The position numbers and the translations under genes are program-made. From NCBI RefSeq assembly GCF_018274385.1, contig NZ_JAAFYZ010000089.1:1-38171 (forward strand): DNA of 38,171 bases. The letters run 5' to 3'. Of the stretch, positions 1-9,598 are shown piece by piece. The notes under the pieces were generated by a model that saw only the letters and a list, made by a program, of their open reading frames with translations, was not told the origin of the DNA and did not search any database. Numbering within the stretch: the stretch's first letter is position 1; every line of letters begins with the position of its first letter. Source of the stretch: Catenulispora pinistramenti (lineage in GTDB: Bacteria > Actinomycetota > Actinomycetes > Streptomycetales > Catenulisporaceae).

Positions 1-228
1 GGTTCGGGGTGTGGTGGGGCTGGGGCGCGGGCTACGAAGAGCTGCGGCGCGGGTTAGGCCCGGGGCTGGGTCGTGGGCTACTGGCGAGTAGGGGCCCGGT
101 GGCCTGGGCGGTTCTTACCGGGTCGAGAGCTTGGGGGCGGCTCGGCTGGTCGGCCGGGCCGCTTTCGGCAGTCGCCGGTCGGCCGGAAAGCAGATGCGGC
201 GGTTGTCGGCTTCGTGTGTGATCTAGGC

Positions 229-1119
229 ATGGCGATTGTGTTGGGCAAGCCGGACGTCCGGGGTCTGAGCGCGGCGGCGGGCGCGCTGCGGGAGTGGCAG
301 CAGGAGGGTGCGCCGATGCAGCTGCATCCGGGCGACCTGGGCTGGTTCTGGCGCTTCGGGGCGGAGACGACGGCCGCAGCGGTGCGCACGTGGAGTCGGG
401 ACGGCCGGATCCTCGCGGTCGGGCTGATCGACGGCCCGGGGCTGCTGCGGATGACGATCGCCCCGGACGCCCGGGGCGACGAGGGGCTGGCGCGGCAGGT
501 GGTCGCGGACGTCGGCGACGCGGAGCGCGACGTGCTGACGCCGGGCAAGGCGTATATCGAGGCGCCGATGGACGCGGTGATTCAGGACGTGTTGGCTGAA
601 GAGGGCTGGGTCGAGGATGAGCCGTGGACTCAACTGCGGCGTGACCTCGCCGAGCCGGGGCGGAGGCGGACAGCAGGAGCGGATGTCGGCGCGGGGCTAC
701 GGTTCGAGGTGGTCGGGCCGGAGCTGGCGGGCGTGCGGGCAGCGGTGCAGCGCGCGGCATTCGACAACTCGACGTTCTCCGAAGAACGCTGGCATGTGAT
801 GGCCGCAGGAGAGCTCTACGCCGACGCCCGCTGCCTGGTCGCCTACGACGAGCAGGACCAGGCGGTCGCGGCGGTGACGGTCTGGTCGGCCGGTCCCGGC
901 AAGCCCGGACTGCTGGAGCCGATGGGCGTGCATCGCGACCATCGCGGACGCGGATACGGGACGGCGATCACGGTCGCGGCGGCGGATGCGCTGCGGGGAC
1001 TGGGAGCGTCGAGCGCGGTCGTGGGGACGCCGACGTCGAACGTCGGCGCCGTCGCGACCTACAAGGCCGCCGGGTTCACGGTGATGGCCGAGGTCCGGGA
1101 CATGCGGCGGGACGCTTAG
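229..1119 (+). CDS. GNAT family N-acetyltransferase
   Basis: Predicted 296-aa protein. The C-terminal third is a GNAT acetyl-CoA-dependent acyltransferase domain: the acetyl-CoA loop reads HRDHRGRGYG (about residues 235-245) and is followed by the usual helix and the NVGAVATYKAAGF motif near the end. The first 150 residues have no motif I can name but sit where tandem-GNAT proteins carry a degenerate first domain (inference). The ATG at 229 was preferred over the upstream in-frame ATG at 73, because the upstream extension is Arg/Gly-rich and unlike a GNAT N-terminus. The gene converges on, and overlaps by 44 bp, the Ada-like gene on the other strand. Substrate unknown. Confidence 0.85.
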   Translation: MAIVLGKPDVRGLSAAAGALREWQQEGAPMQLHPGDLGWFWRFGAETTAAAVRTWSRDGRILAVGLIDGPGLLRMTIAPDARGDEGLARQVVADVGDAERDVLTPGKAYIEAPMDAVIQDVLAEEGWVEDEPWTQLRRDLAEPGRRRTAGADVGAGLRFEVVGPELAGVRAAVQRAAFDNSTFSEERWHVMAAGELYADARCLVAYDEQDQAVAAVTVWSAGPGKPGLLEPMGVHRDHRGRGYGTAITVAAADALRGLGASSAVVGTPTSNVGAVATYKAAGFTVMAEVRDMRRDA

Positions 1120-1414
1120 CCGAGCCGATCGGCAGTGCCGTCGAAGGGCCCAGCCGCGAGTCGGCTCGAAGACTTCGCCACACGCGGTAGGGCTCGGGCA
1201 GACACCGCGCACAGGGGCGGTACCCGGCGGCGATCGCCGTGGCCTCGTCGGCGAAGAAGATCCGGTGCCGCGTGTAGTGCCCCTCGGCGATGTGGCGGAG
1301 CGCCGAGGGACAGTCGAGACGCCCGTAGATGCGGAGCCGTCGGTGCCCGCCGAGTGTGCCGGGGGTCGGGCTCTCGTAGGGGCGGGCGTCGGGGCCGAGT
1401 AGCGTCCAGGTCAT
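1076..1414 (-). CDS. Small Ada-type metal-binding domain protein
   Basis: A 112-aa protein matching the N-terminal zinc/methyl-acceptor domain of Ada: YGRLDCPSALR, then GHYTRHRIFFADEATAIAAG and RPCARCLPE. Only three of Ada's four zinc cysteines are visible (C35 and the CxxC pair). The position of one member of the first Cys pair is not a Cys, so methyl transfer as in Ada is uncertain. No AraC or methyltransferase domain is attached. It is last in a minus-strand cluster after ogt and a 2OG-Fe(II) oxygenase, which suggests alkylation damage sensing or repair (inference). No clear ribosome binding site precedes the ATG, and its 3' end overlaps the convergent GNAT gene. Confidence 0.75.
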   Translation of the reverse strand: MTWTLLGPDARPYESPTPGTLGGHRRLRIYGRLDCPSALRHIAEGHYTRHRIFFADEATAIAAGYRPCARCLPEPYRVWRSLRADSRLGPSTALPIGSAKRPAACPGPRPSP

Positions 1415-1416
1415 GC

Positions 1417-1442
1417 CGTGTCGTCATCCCGTGTCGTCATCC
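1417..1442. repeat. Two tandem copies of a 13-bp unit
   Basis: CGTGTCGTCATCC occurs twice in perfect tandem, followed by degenerate copies, in the short gap between the oxygenase and Ada-like genes. Confidence 0.8.
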
Positions 1443-1449
1443 AGCGTCG

Positions 1450-2172
1450 TCAGGCTGCGTCATGGAACACCAGGCCGAGGGCGTGGCGGCGGCCCGAGCG
1501 CACGGTACTGACACCGTGCCGTACCGGGCCGGTGGACCAGCCGCGCGAGGAGCGGACCGGGCGGTCGCGGGTGGTGAAGATCAGGGCGTGGCCTTGGGGG
1601 AGCGGGGTGGCGGTGCCGCGGGATTGGGCGCGGGGGCGTTGTTCCACCAGGAGGAATTCGCCTCCCGTGTAGTCGGTGCCGTACGCGTCCAGCCCGATGA
1701 CGGCCTGGAGCGGGAAGAGCATGTCGCCGAACACGTCACGGTGCACGGCGTTCCAGTCCCCGGGGCCGTAGCGGAGCAGGATCTGTGCCGAGCGGGCCTG
1801 GCCGGCGGCGTGGCACTGCTCCAGCCACTCGTCCAGGTCGTCGGGCCAGGGCGCCGGCCGGTTCAGGCGCGCGGCCCAGTCGCGGGCGATGGGCAGCAAG
1901 TGCGGCCACAGTGCGCGGCGCAGGGTGTCCACGACCTCGGGCAGGTCATGGGTGAAGTAGCGGTACTGCCCGGAGCCGAAGCGGTGCCGTGCCATGTCCA
2001 CGGTTGTGCGGAACAGCTCGGGACGGTCGTAGAGGGCTGTGATGTCGCGGCACTGTTCGGGCGTGAGGAGCTGCGGCGTCGGGGCACAGCCGATGGAGTC
2101 GAGCTCGGCGGCGATCGCGGGCCAGTCGGCGGCGGTGAGGGGGGAGTGGGCTTCCAGGGTGGTGCTGGGCAT
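1450..2172 (-). CDS. 2OG-Fe(II) dioxygenase family protein
   Basis: A 240-aa protein with the prolyl-hydroxylase/AlkB-type double-stranded beta-helix signature. H144-R-D146 is the HxD iron motif, GGEFLLVEQRPR forms a core strand, H219 in VRHGVS is the distal iron ligand, and R228/R229 are suited to bind 2-oxoglutarate. The family couples 2-oxoglutarate decarboxylation to substrate hydroxylation or demethylation. The ATG at 2172 was chosen because GGAGCC lies just upstream; an in-frame extension to 2298 would run back into the ogt reading region and a tandem repeat. Its position between ogt and an Ada-like domain suggests oxidative DNA or protein dealkylation (inference), but it lacks a clear AlkB fingerprint. 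Confidence 0.8.
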   Translation of the reverse strand: MPSTTLEAHSPLTAADWPAIAAELDSIGCAPTPQLLTPEQCRDITALYDRPELFRTTVDMARHRFGSGQYRYFTHDLPEVVDTLRRALWPHLLPIARDWAARLNRPAPWPDDLDEWLEQCHAAGQARSAQILLRYGPGDWNAVHRDVFGDMLFPLQAVIGLDAYGTDYTGGEFLLVEQRPRAQSRGTATPLPQGHALIFTTRDRPVRSSRGWSTGPVRHGVSTVRSGRRHALGLVFHDAA

Positions 2173-2223
2173 GGTGGCTCCTATCCGATATCCAACGAGC
2201 GGTGAAACAGGCCTGCGGCGGTT

Positions 2224-2262
2224 CAGACCAGCGACCGTCAGACCAGCGACCGTCAGACCAGC
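2224..2262. repeat. 15-bp tandem repeat at the ogt 3' end
   Basis: CAGACCAGCGACCGT is present twice perfectly (2224-2238, 2239-2253), plus a 9-bp partial copy to 2262. The ogt stop codon lies inside it. Confidence 0.85.
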
Positions 2263-2777
2263 AGCGGCGCGATGGCGCCTTCGAGCGCGAGCAGCCACTG
2301 CTTGTTCTCAACGCCCCCGGCGTAGCCACGCATCGACCCGTCAGCGCCGATGACCCGATGGCACGGCCGCACGATCAGCAGCGGATTCGCCCCGACCGCC
2401 GCGCCCAGCGCCTGGACCCGGTCGCGGGGCAGGCCGAGCTGCTTGGCGAGGGCGCCGTAGGTGGTGGTCGTGCCATGTGGGATCGTGTCGATCGCCGCCC
2501 ATACGCTGCGCTGGAAGTCGCTCCCGGTGGCGGTGTCTTCGAGGTGTTCCAGGTATTCGAGGTCGAATTCGCTACGGGTCCCGGCGAAGTACTCCCGGAG
2601 CTGTCGGCTGACGTCGCTGAACGCCTCGGCGTCGGCGGTCCAACCGTCACGGATCTTCGGCGCGGATCGCTGACCGGCCATCGACAGGGACGCCAGGCGC
2701 CTGCCGCCGTCCGCGTCCTTCGCGCCGACCAGCAACAACGGCCCGACTGGGCTTTCGATTTCGGTGTAGATGTTCAC
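2253..2777 (-). CDS. ogt: Methylated-DNA--protein-cysteine methyltransferase
   Basis: A 174-aa suicide DNA repair protein that takes O6-alkyl groups from guanine onto its own cysteine. The active site RPCHRVIG is present with Cys139, preceded by the DNA-binding helix-turn-helix with Arg-finger context (TTYGALAKQLGLPRDRVQALGAAVGANP) and the N-terminal ESPVGPLLLV strand. Length is typical of single-domain Ogt. It starts with GTG at 2777, the base directly next to the cysC stop codon, so the two are probably translationally coupled. The oxygenase and Ada-like genes follow on the same strand, giving a small alkylation-damage cluster. The 3' end runs into a 15-bp tandem repeat. Confidence 0.93.
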   Translation of the reverse strand: MNIYTEIESPVGPLLLVGAKDADGGRRLASLSMAGQRSAPKIRDGWTADAEAFSDVSRQLREYFAGTRSEFDLEYLEHLEDTATGSDFQRSVWAAIDTIPHGTTTTYGALAKQLGLPRDRVQALGAAVGANPLLIVRPCHRVIGADGSMRGYAGGVENKQWLLALEGAIAPLLV

Positions 2778-3374
2778 CTATCCAGTCTGAGCCGCTGCGC
2801 CTTTCGACACTGGCGGGATTCGGACCTGGAGTCGGACCCGGAGCAGGTCTTCGAGCGCCTTCACTGACGTCTCGACCGGCTCGTGCCGGGTATCGATGCG
2901 GAGGTCCGGCGCTTTCGGGACCTCGTAAGGGTCGTCGACTCCGGTGAGGCCGCTGAGCTCGCCGGCGGCGTGGCGTCTGTAGAGACCCTTCACATCGCGT
3001 CGCACGCAGACCTCGATCGGCGTCGCGACATGGATCTCCAGGTACGGGATCCCGGCTGCGACGTGCAGGCGCCGCACATCGGCACGCGAGTCGGCGTAAG
3101 GCGCTATCACCGCGACCAGCACGATCGCCCCCTCGCGCGCCAGCTCCGCCGCGAGTGCCCCGACCCGCCGCACGTTCTCCTCCCGATCAGCGCGGCCGAA
3201 GCCGAGGTCCGCCGACACCGTGCGGCGCAGCTCGTCGCCGTCCAGCACCTCAACGCGGCGGCCCTGCTCGCCCCGCAGGCGCGCGGCGAGCGCCGCGGCG
3301 AGCGTGCTCTTGCCGGCGCTGGGCAGGCCGGTCAGCCACATCGTCGCGCCGGGCGGGATGTCCGTGCTGATCAC
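2778..3374 (-). CDS. cysC: Adenylyl-sulfate (APS) kinase
   Basis: A 198-aa cytosolic kinase that phosphorylates APS to PAPS in sulfate activation. P-loop GLPSAGKST is at residues 16-24, followed by the family blocks LDGDELRRTVSADLGF and RADREENVRRVG, then VCVRRDVKGLYRR and TGVDDPYEVPKAPDL, all typical of CysC. Length is normal. No other sulfate genes (cysN, cysD, cysH) lie nearby; instead ogt begins at the very next base, an unusual pairing. It is divergent from the epimerase gene with a 71-bp shared promoter region. A kinase for another adenylylated sulfate metabolite is possible, but the motifs fit APS well. Confidence 0.92.
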   Translation of the reverse strand: MISTDIPPGATMWLTGLPSAGKSTLAAALAARLRGEQGRRVEVLDGDELRRTVSADLGFGRADREENVRRVGALAAELAREGAIVLVAVIAPYADSRADVRRLHVAAGIPYLEIHVATPIEVCVRRDVKGLYRRHAAGELSGLTGVDDPYEVPKAPDLRIDTRHEPVETSVKALEDLLRVRLQVRIPPVSKGAAAQTG

Positions 3375-3445
3375 CGGGTGAGTCTACGGCGCGGCCGGGC
3401 GGTAATTCCGATGAGCGGTCGGCGGGCGGCTGCTACGTTCGCCGG

Positions 3446-4201
3446 ATGCGCATCCTGATAATCGGAGGCTCGGGGTACGTCGGTACCCTGATGACCCCCT
3501 TGCTCGCCGAGCAGCACGAGGTCCGGGTCCTGGACCCGGTGCCGCCGCGGGGAGACCACGACCACGTCGTCGGCAGCGCGGCGGACCCGGAGGCGCTGGC
3601 CACGGCGCTGGACGGGATGGACGCGGTGGTGCACGGCGCGATGGGCAACCTCTCGCAGACGGACTGGCCGGCGCCGGACACGGCCAGCGCGTTCGAGGTG
3701 AACGTGGCGTCGGTGTACGCGACGCTGCAGGCCGCGCACGCCGCCAGCGTCTCGCGCGCGGTGGTGATCGGGAGCCTGTCGGTGTTCAGCAACGAGCCGG
3801 TGCGGCTGGTCGAGCGCGACATCGACGAGGGCAGCGAGCCGGACGCCACGAACGTCTACGGCGTGACCAAGCGTCTCGGCGAGCAGGTGGCGCGCATCGC
3901 CGCACAGGAACACGGGATGACGGTCACCGTCCTGCGGTTGGCCTTCCCGACCCCGGACGACCTCTGGCCGCTCTGGGCCCTGCCGGTCAAGGACGAGCCG
4001 GTCCAGGTCCGCCGCGACGACGGCACCCCGGTCCCCGCCCTCGCCGCCTCGGACCTGGCCGCCGCCGTGTCCGCCGCCCTCACCCGCGACACCGGCGACT
4101 ACGACGTGTTCCACATCGTCGGCGCCGACGACTCCGGCGACGGCAGGTGGAGCACGGCGAAGGCGCGGGACGTGCTGGGGTGGACCGCTCGGCGGCGGTG
4201 A
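3446..4201 (+). CDS. NAD-dependent epimerase/dehydratase family protein
   Basis: A 251-aa Rossmann-fold protein of the extended SDR class. The dinucleotide motif GGSGYVG is at residues 7-13 and the catalytic YxxxK appears as YGVTK, with the upstream VIGSLSVFS strand supplying the Ser. The C-terminal region is short for a sugar epimerase (usually about 310 aa), so the substrate is open; small atypical SDRs of this size often act on reduced or dehydrated sugars (family knowledge). It is transcribed alone, divergently from cysC, and ends at a strong hairpin shared with convergent katG. Confidence 0.85.
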   Translation: MRILIIGGSGYVGTLMTPLLAEQHEVRVLDPVPPRGDHDHVVGSAADPEALATALDGMDAVVHGAMGNLSQTDWPAPDTASAFEVNVASVYATLQAAHAASVSRAVVIGSLSVFSNEPVRLVERDIDEGSEPDATNVYGVTKRLGEQVARIAAQEHGMTVTVLRLAFPTPDDLWPLWALPVKDEPVQVRRDDGTPVPALAASDLAAAVSAALTRDTGDYDVFHIVGADDSGDGRWSTAKARDVLGWTARRR

Positions 4202-4268
4202 GGGGTCCGCTGGGCCGACCGGCCTTGCTCGCCGCACCGAAACCAACTCGCCGCACCAAAACCGAAGA

Positions 4269-4312
4269 GCCCCGCCCGAACGCCTGGAAACCGCCAAGCG
4301 TCCGAGCGGGGC
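4269..4312. terminator. Bidirectional hairpin terminator between epimerase gene and katG
   Basis: Two 19-nt arms (4269-4287 and 4294-4312) pair along their full length with three wobble/mismatch positions and a 6-nt loop (AAACCG). It sits between two convergent genes and lacks a strong T tract, as is common in actinomycetes. Confidence 0.75.
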
Positions 4313-4378
4313 CGGTGAAACCAGCGGGACCGTACGGCCGGGGCCCTGAATCAGACCCCTACCGCACTCCCAGCCTCT

Positions 4379-6745
<2,367 letters not shown>

Positions 6746-7189
6746 CTACCCCTCGGGACCGGCGGGAGTGGCGCACGCGGGGCACAGGCCCCAGTAGACG
6801 ACCTCGGCCTCGTCGATGGTGAAGCCGTGGTCGTCGACGACGTCCAGGCAGGGGGCCGCGCCGACCGCGCAGTCGACGTCCACCACCGCGCCGCAGTTCC
6901 GGCACACCAGGTGGTGGTGGTTGTCCCCGACCCGGCCCTCGTAGCGCGCCGGGCTGCCGGCCGGCTCGATGCGCCGCACCAGCCGGGCGGCGGTGAGCGC
7001 GTGGAGGGCTTCGTAGACGGCCTGCAACGACACGTGGCCGACCCGCTCGCGGACCCCGGAGGCGATGGCGTCGGCGTCCAAGTGGTCGCCGCCGCGCACC
7101 GTTTCCAACAGGGCCACGCGTGCCGCGGTCACCCGGAGTCCGGCACCGCGGAGCTCGTCCGCGGCGTTCGGCGGGGGTGGTGCGGTCAT
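6746..7189 (-). CDS. furA: Fur-family repressor (FurA/CatR type)
   Basis: A 147-aa metal-dependent repressor. An N-terminal winged helix (AADELRGAGLRVTAARVALLE, then VSLQAVYEALHAL as recognition helix) is followed by the Fur metal-binding HHH motif (VGDNHHHLVCRNCG) and two CxxC pairs (CRNC, CPAC) that can form a structural zinc site. It lies directly upstream of katG on the same strand. In mycobacteria and Streptomyces FurA represses its own operon with katG and is relieved by peroxide; the same role is inferred here. A promoter placed so that the transcript begins at the ATG is visible upstream. Confidence 0.92.
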   Translation of the reverse strand: MTAPPPPNAADELRGAGLRVTAARVALLETVRGGDHLDADAIASGVRERVGHVSLQAVYEALHALTAARLVRRIEPAGSPARYEGRVGDNHHHLVCRNCGAVVDVDCAVGAAPCLDVVDDHGFTIDEAEVVYWGLCPACATPAGPEG

Positions 7190-7195
7190 GGCTTC

Positions 7196-7225
7196 AACCT
7201 ATCCGGCTAGAGGCGAACAATTCAA
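7196..7225 (-). promoter_or_regulatory. furA–katG promoter, apparently leaderless
   Basis: On the minus strand TTGAAT (7220-7225) and TAGGTT (7196-7201) are 18 bp apart, and only 6 nt separate the -10 from the furA ATG at 7189. Transcription would start at or beside the start codon. The AT-rich stretch just upstream (7216-7256), unusual in this genome, is the likely FurA operator. Confidence 0.6.
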
Positions 7226-7311
7226 GATAACGAGTCATGCAAGTTTTGTGCGAGCGATCGTGCGCCGTTCGGGGGACGGGCCGGGCTGTCGGCGGGGCGC
7301 GGGCATAATCG

Positions 7312-8183
7312 GTGGCCGTGACCGAGCCCGGGCCGGCCGACGCCGCCGACACCTGCCATCGCCTGGTCCTGGACCATGTCCTGGGACTGATCGCCGGTGC
7401 GGAGTGCGGCGACCAGCTGGTGCTGCGGGGCAGCATGCTGATGACGGCATACGCCGGATCCGCCGCCCGTAAACCCGCGGATCTGGACTTCGTGGTGGTC
7501 CAGGACGGCTGGCCGGTGGACGACCTGGACCCGTATCCGTACGTCGATGATCTGGCGACGGTGCAGCAGTGCCGTACGGGGATCTGGCGGACCTGGTCCG
7601 GGACCACAAGGACGTCGGGCGCGGCATCGAGCTGGATCCCGACGGGTTCGATGAGCACGGCGATTGGCTGTACTCGGGTATGGACTCGGGCATGTGCTCG
7701 GGCTGCTCCTCGCCCGGCGTGCGGGTCGTGATCCCGTGGCGGAAGCCGCTCGGGAAGCGGAAGTCCGTACGCGGAACCGTGTCGCTGGACTTCTCGCTCA
7801 CCGAGCCGATGCCGCAGCGGCCGGTCTGGACGCGGATACCCCGGCTGGACGGCGACCCGTCGGTGGTGCGGGCGGCCAGTGCGGAGCTGTCGCTGGCGTG
7901 GAAGCTGCTGTGGCTGTCGCAGGACACGAAGGACTCCGGATACGCCAAGGCCAAGGACCTCTACGACGCGGTGGTGCTGGCCGAGCTGCCCGGGATGGTG
8001 CTGGATGGCAAGCTGCTGCGGCGGGTGCTGCAGAAGTCGGAGGGGTTGCGGGTGCGGGATTTCACGGTGCGGGACTTGGCCGACGTCGCGGTCGACTGGG
8101 ACGCGTTCGACGCCGAACACGCGGTCGGCGGAACGGTCGACGAGTGGCTGCGGCGGCTCGAGCACGCGCTGACCATCGCATGA
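7312..8183 (+). pseudogene. AbiEii/AbiGii-like nucleotidyltransferase gene, frameshifted
   Basis: Two overlapping frames together make one nucleotidyltransferase-like protein. The first (GTG at 7312) has the catalytic-type signature LRGSMLMTAYAG followed by KPADLDFVVV and runs sensibly to DDLATVQQ near 7566. The continuation, PYGDLADLVRDHKDVG and onward, is in the frame starting at 7569. It contains the typical AELSLAWKLLWL and AKAKDLYDAVVLAEL blocks and ends at 8183. Joining them needs one extra base near 7551-7570, so a 1-nt deletion or a sequence error is likely; no slippery heptamer is visible. AbiEii-type proteins are toxins of type IV toxin–antitoxin systems, but many relatives are housekeeping nucleotidyltransferases. 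The stop overlaps the start of the next gene (ATGA). Confidence 0.65.
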
Positions 8184-8803
8184 GCGGGGTCGAGGGCGGG
8201 TTCGAGTACCACATCACGGTTACCGGCGACGCCGCCGCGACGGCCGGACTGGCCGCCTGGGCGGGGGAGCGCGGGGTGAAGTTCACGCACATCGTGTTGG
8301 CGCGCGGGCAGACCGTGTCGCAGCCGATGCTCACGGTGCGGGGCGAGGGCACAGCCGAGGCGGTGCTCGCCGCGGCGCAGACGACGGCCGGGGAGCTGCG
8401 GGCGGCGGGGCTGGTGGTGACACGGGTGAAGCTGGAGTCTTCGCCGTTCGCGGCGGGGGTGCCTGCCACGGCCGCGGAAGCCGCGGGGGAGCCCGACGAT
8501 CGGTACTTCGAGCACCATCTCAAGCTGCTGCTGCCGGTGGGAGTGGACGAGGCGGCGCTCGCGGAGCTGGTGGGGCCGCACGGTGCGCACTTGTCGCGGA
8601 ACGCGCGGCGGGTGCGGGAGGACGGCCGCTCGGAGAGGTTTGTGACGCAGCGCCGCTATCGGGTCGGTGGCGATGTGGCGGTCGCGGATCTGGATCGGTT
8701 GACTGAGGCGCTGCGCAATGCCGGCCATGCGATAGTCAGCACTGAGCGCGAGTATGTGGTCTACGACAGCAGCCCGGCGGTGGATGCCGGCTGGATCGGC
8801 TGA
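8180..8803 (+). CDS. Conserved-looking protein with two similar halves, unknown function
   Basis: A 207-aa protein starting at an ATG that overlaps the preceding nucleotidyltransferase stop (ATGA), so the two are translationally coupled. I recognise no named domain. Its two halves look related: FEYHITV / FEHHLKLLL; then a strand and Arg/Gln-rich loop (THIVLARGQTVSQPMLTV / RSERFVTQRRYRVG); then a helix leading to a final strand (ELRAAGLVVTRVKLESSP / ALRNAGHAIVSTEREYVVYDSSP). This suggests an internal duplication of an alpha-beta module of about 95 residues. The conserved His near the start of each half and the basic strands could form a nucleic-acid or nucleotide binding site (inference). It may be the partner of the AbiEii-like gene. 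Confidence 0.75.
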   Translation: MSGVEGGFEYHITVTGDAAATAGLAAWAGERGVKFTHIVLARGQTVSQPMLTVRGEGTAEAVLAAAQTTAGELRAAGLVVTRVKLESSPFAAGVPATAAEAAGEPDDRYFEHHLKLLLPVGVDEAALAELVGPHGAHLSRNARRVREDGRSERFVTQRRYRVGGDVAVADLDRLTEALRNAGHAIVSTEREYVVYDSSPAVDAGWIG

Positions 8804-8881
8804 GTGCTGAGTGCTGAGTGCTGAGTGCTGATGCAGAGCACGCCGAGTCCCGAGTGCTGAAGGCTGAGTGCCGAGCACTGA
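8804..8881. repeat. Heptamer GTGCTGA tandem repeat
   Basis: Four perfect copies of GTGCTGA (8804-8831) directly follow the stop codon of the preceding gene, then decayed copies continue to about 8881. Complementary CTCAGC/CTCAGT segments occur near 8927-8965, so folding in the transcript is possible. Confidence 0.75.
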
Positions 8882-8956
8882 GGCGCCGCCAGACCATTGC
8901 GCGAGCGCGATCTGCCGGCTCGATCAGCTCAGCCGCGATCCCTCAGTCGCGAGCCC

Positions 8957-9598
8957 TCAGTCCCCAGCCTCCAAATAAGCCAGCACCGCCCGCACCCGCC
9001 GGTCTCCGGCCTCGTCCGGCGGCAGCCCCAGCTTCCCGAAGATGTTCCCGACGTGCTTGCTCACCGACCGTTCGGTGATCACCAGCGTCGCGGCGATGGT
9101 TCCGTTGTCCAGTCCCTGCGCCATCAGCCCCAGCACCTCGCGTTCGCGCGGAGTGAGGGAGTCGAGGGGGTCGCGGCGGGTCAGCAGCTGCGAGACCACC
9201 TCGGGGTCCAGGGCGGTGCCGCCGGCGGCGACCCGCTCCAGTGCCTCCTGGAACTCCGAGACCCGTGCCACGCGGTCCTTGAGCAGGTAGCCGATGCCGG
9301 CGGCGCCTTCGGCCAGTAGTTCGGCGGCGTAGGTTTCCTCCACGTACTGCGACAGGACCAGGATGGGCAGGCCGGGCAGGACCTTGCGGGCCTGGATCGC
9401 GGCGCGCAGGCCCTCGTCGCGGAAGCCCGGGGGGAGGCGGACGTCCAGGATCGCGGCGTCGGGGCGGTGCTCCAGCAGGGTCGGGACCACCTCCGGGCCG
9501 CTGCCGGCGACCGCCACCACTTCGTGGCCGACCGTGGTCAGCAGCAGTTGCAGCCCTTCGCGCAACAGCACGTTGTCCTCGGCGATCACAAGCCGCAC
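8957..9598 (-). CDS. LuxR/NarL-family response regulator
   Basis: A 213-aa two-component response regulator. The receiver domain (residues 1-120) has the acidic pocket E7/D8, phospho-acceptor D52 in AAILDVRLPP and the conserved Lys in YLLKDRV. The C-terminal LuxR-type helix-turn-helix (about 145-205) reads SLTPREREVLGLMAQG and ITERSVSKHVGNIFGKLGL. Its start overlaps the histidine kinase gene upstream by 13 bp, so the two form one operon. The divergent ABC transporter is the obvious candidate target (inference). Confidence 0.93.
   Translation of the reverse strand: MRLVIAEDNVLLREGLQLLLTTVGHEVVAVAGSGPEVVPTLLEHRPDAAILDVRLPPGFRDEGLRAAIQARKVLPGLPILVLSQYVEETYAAELLAEGAAGIGYLLKDRVARVSEFQEALERVAAGGTALDPEVVSQLLTRRDPLDSLTPREREVLGLMAQGLDNGTIAATLVITERSVSKHVGNIFGKLGLPPDEAGDRRVRAVLAYLEAGD

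Noticed and set aside
7545-7575. Programmed frameshifting in the nucleotidyltransferase gene
   Set aside because: No slippery heptamer or downstream stem-loop is visible, so mutation or sequence error is simpler.
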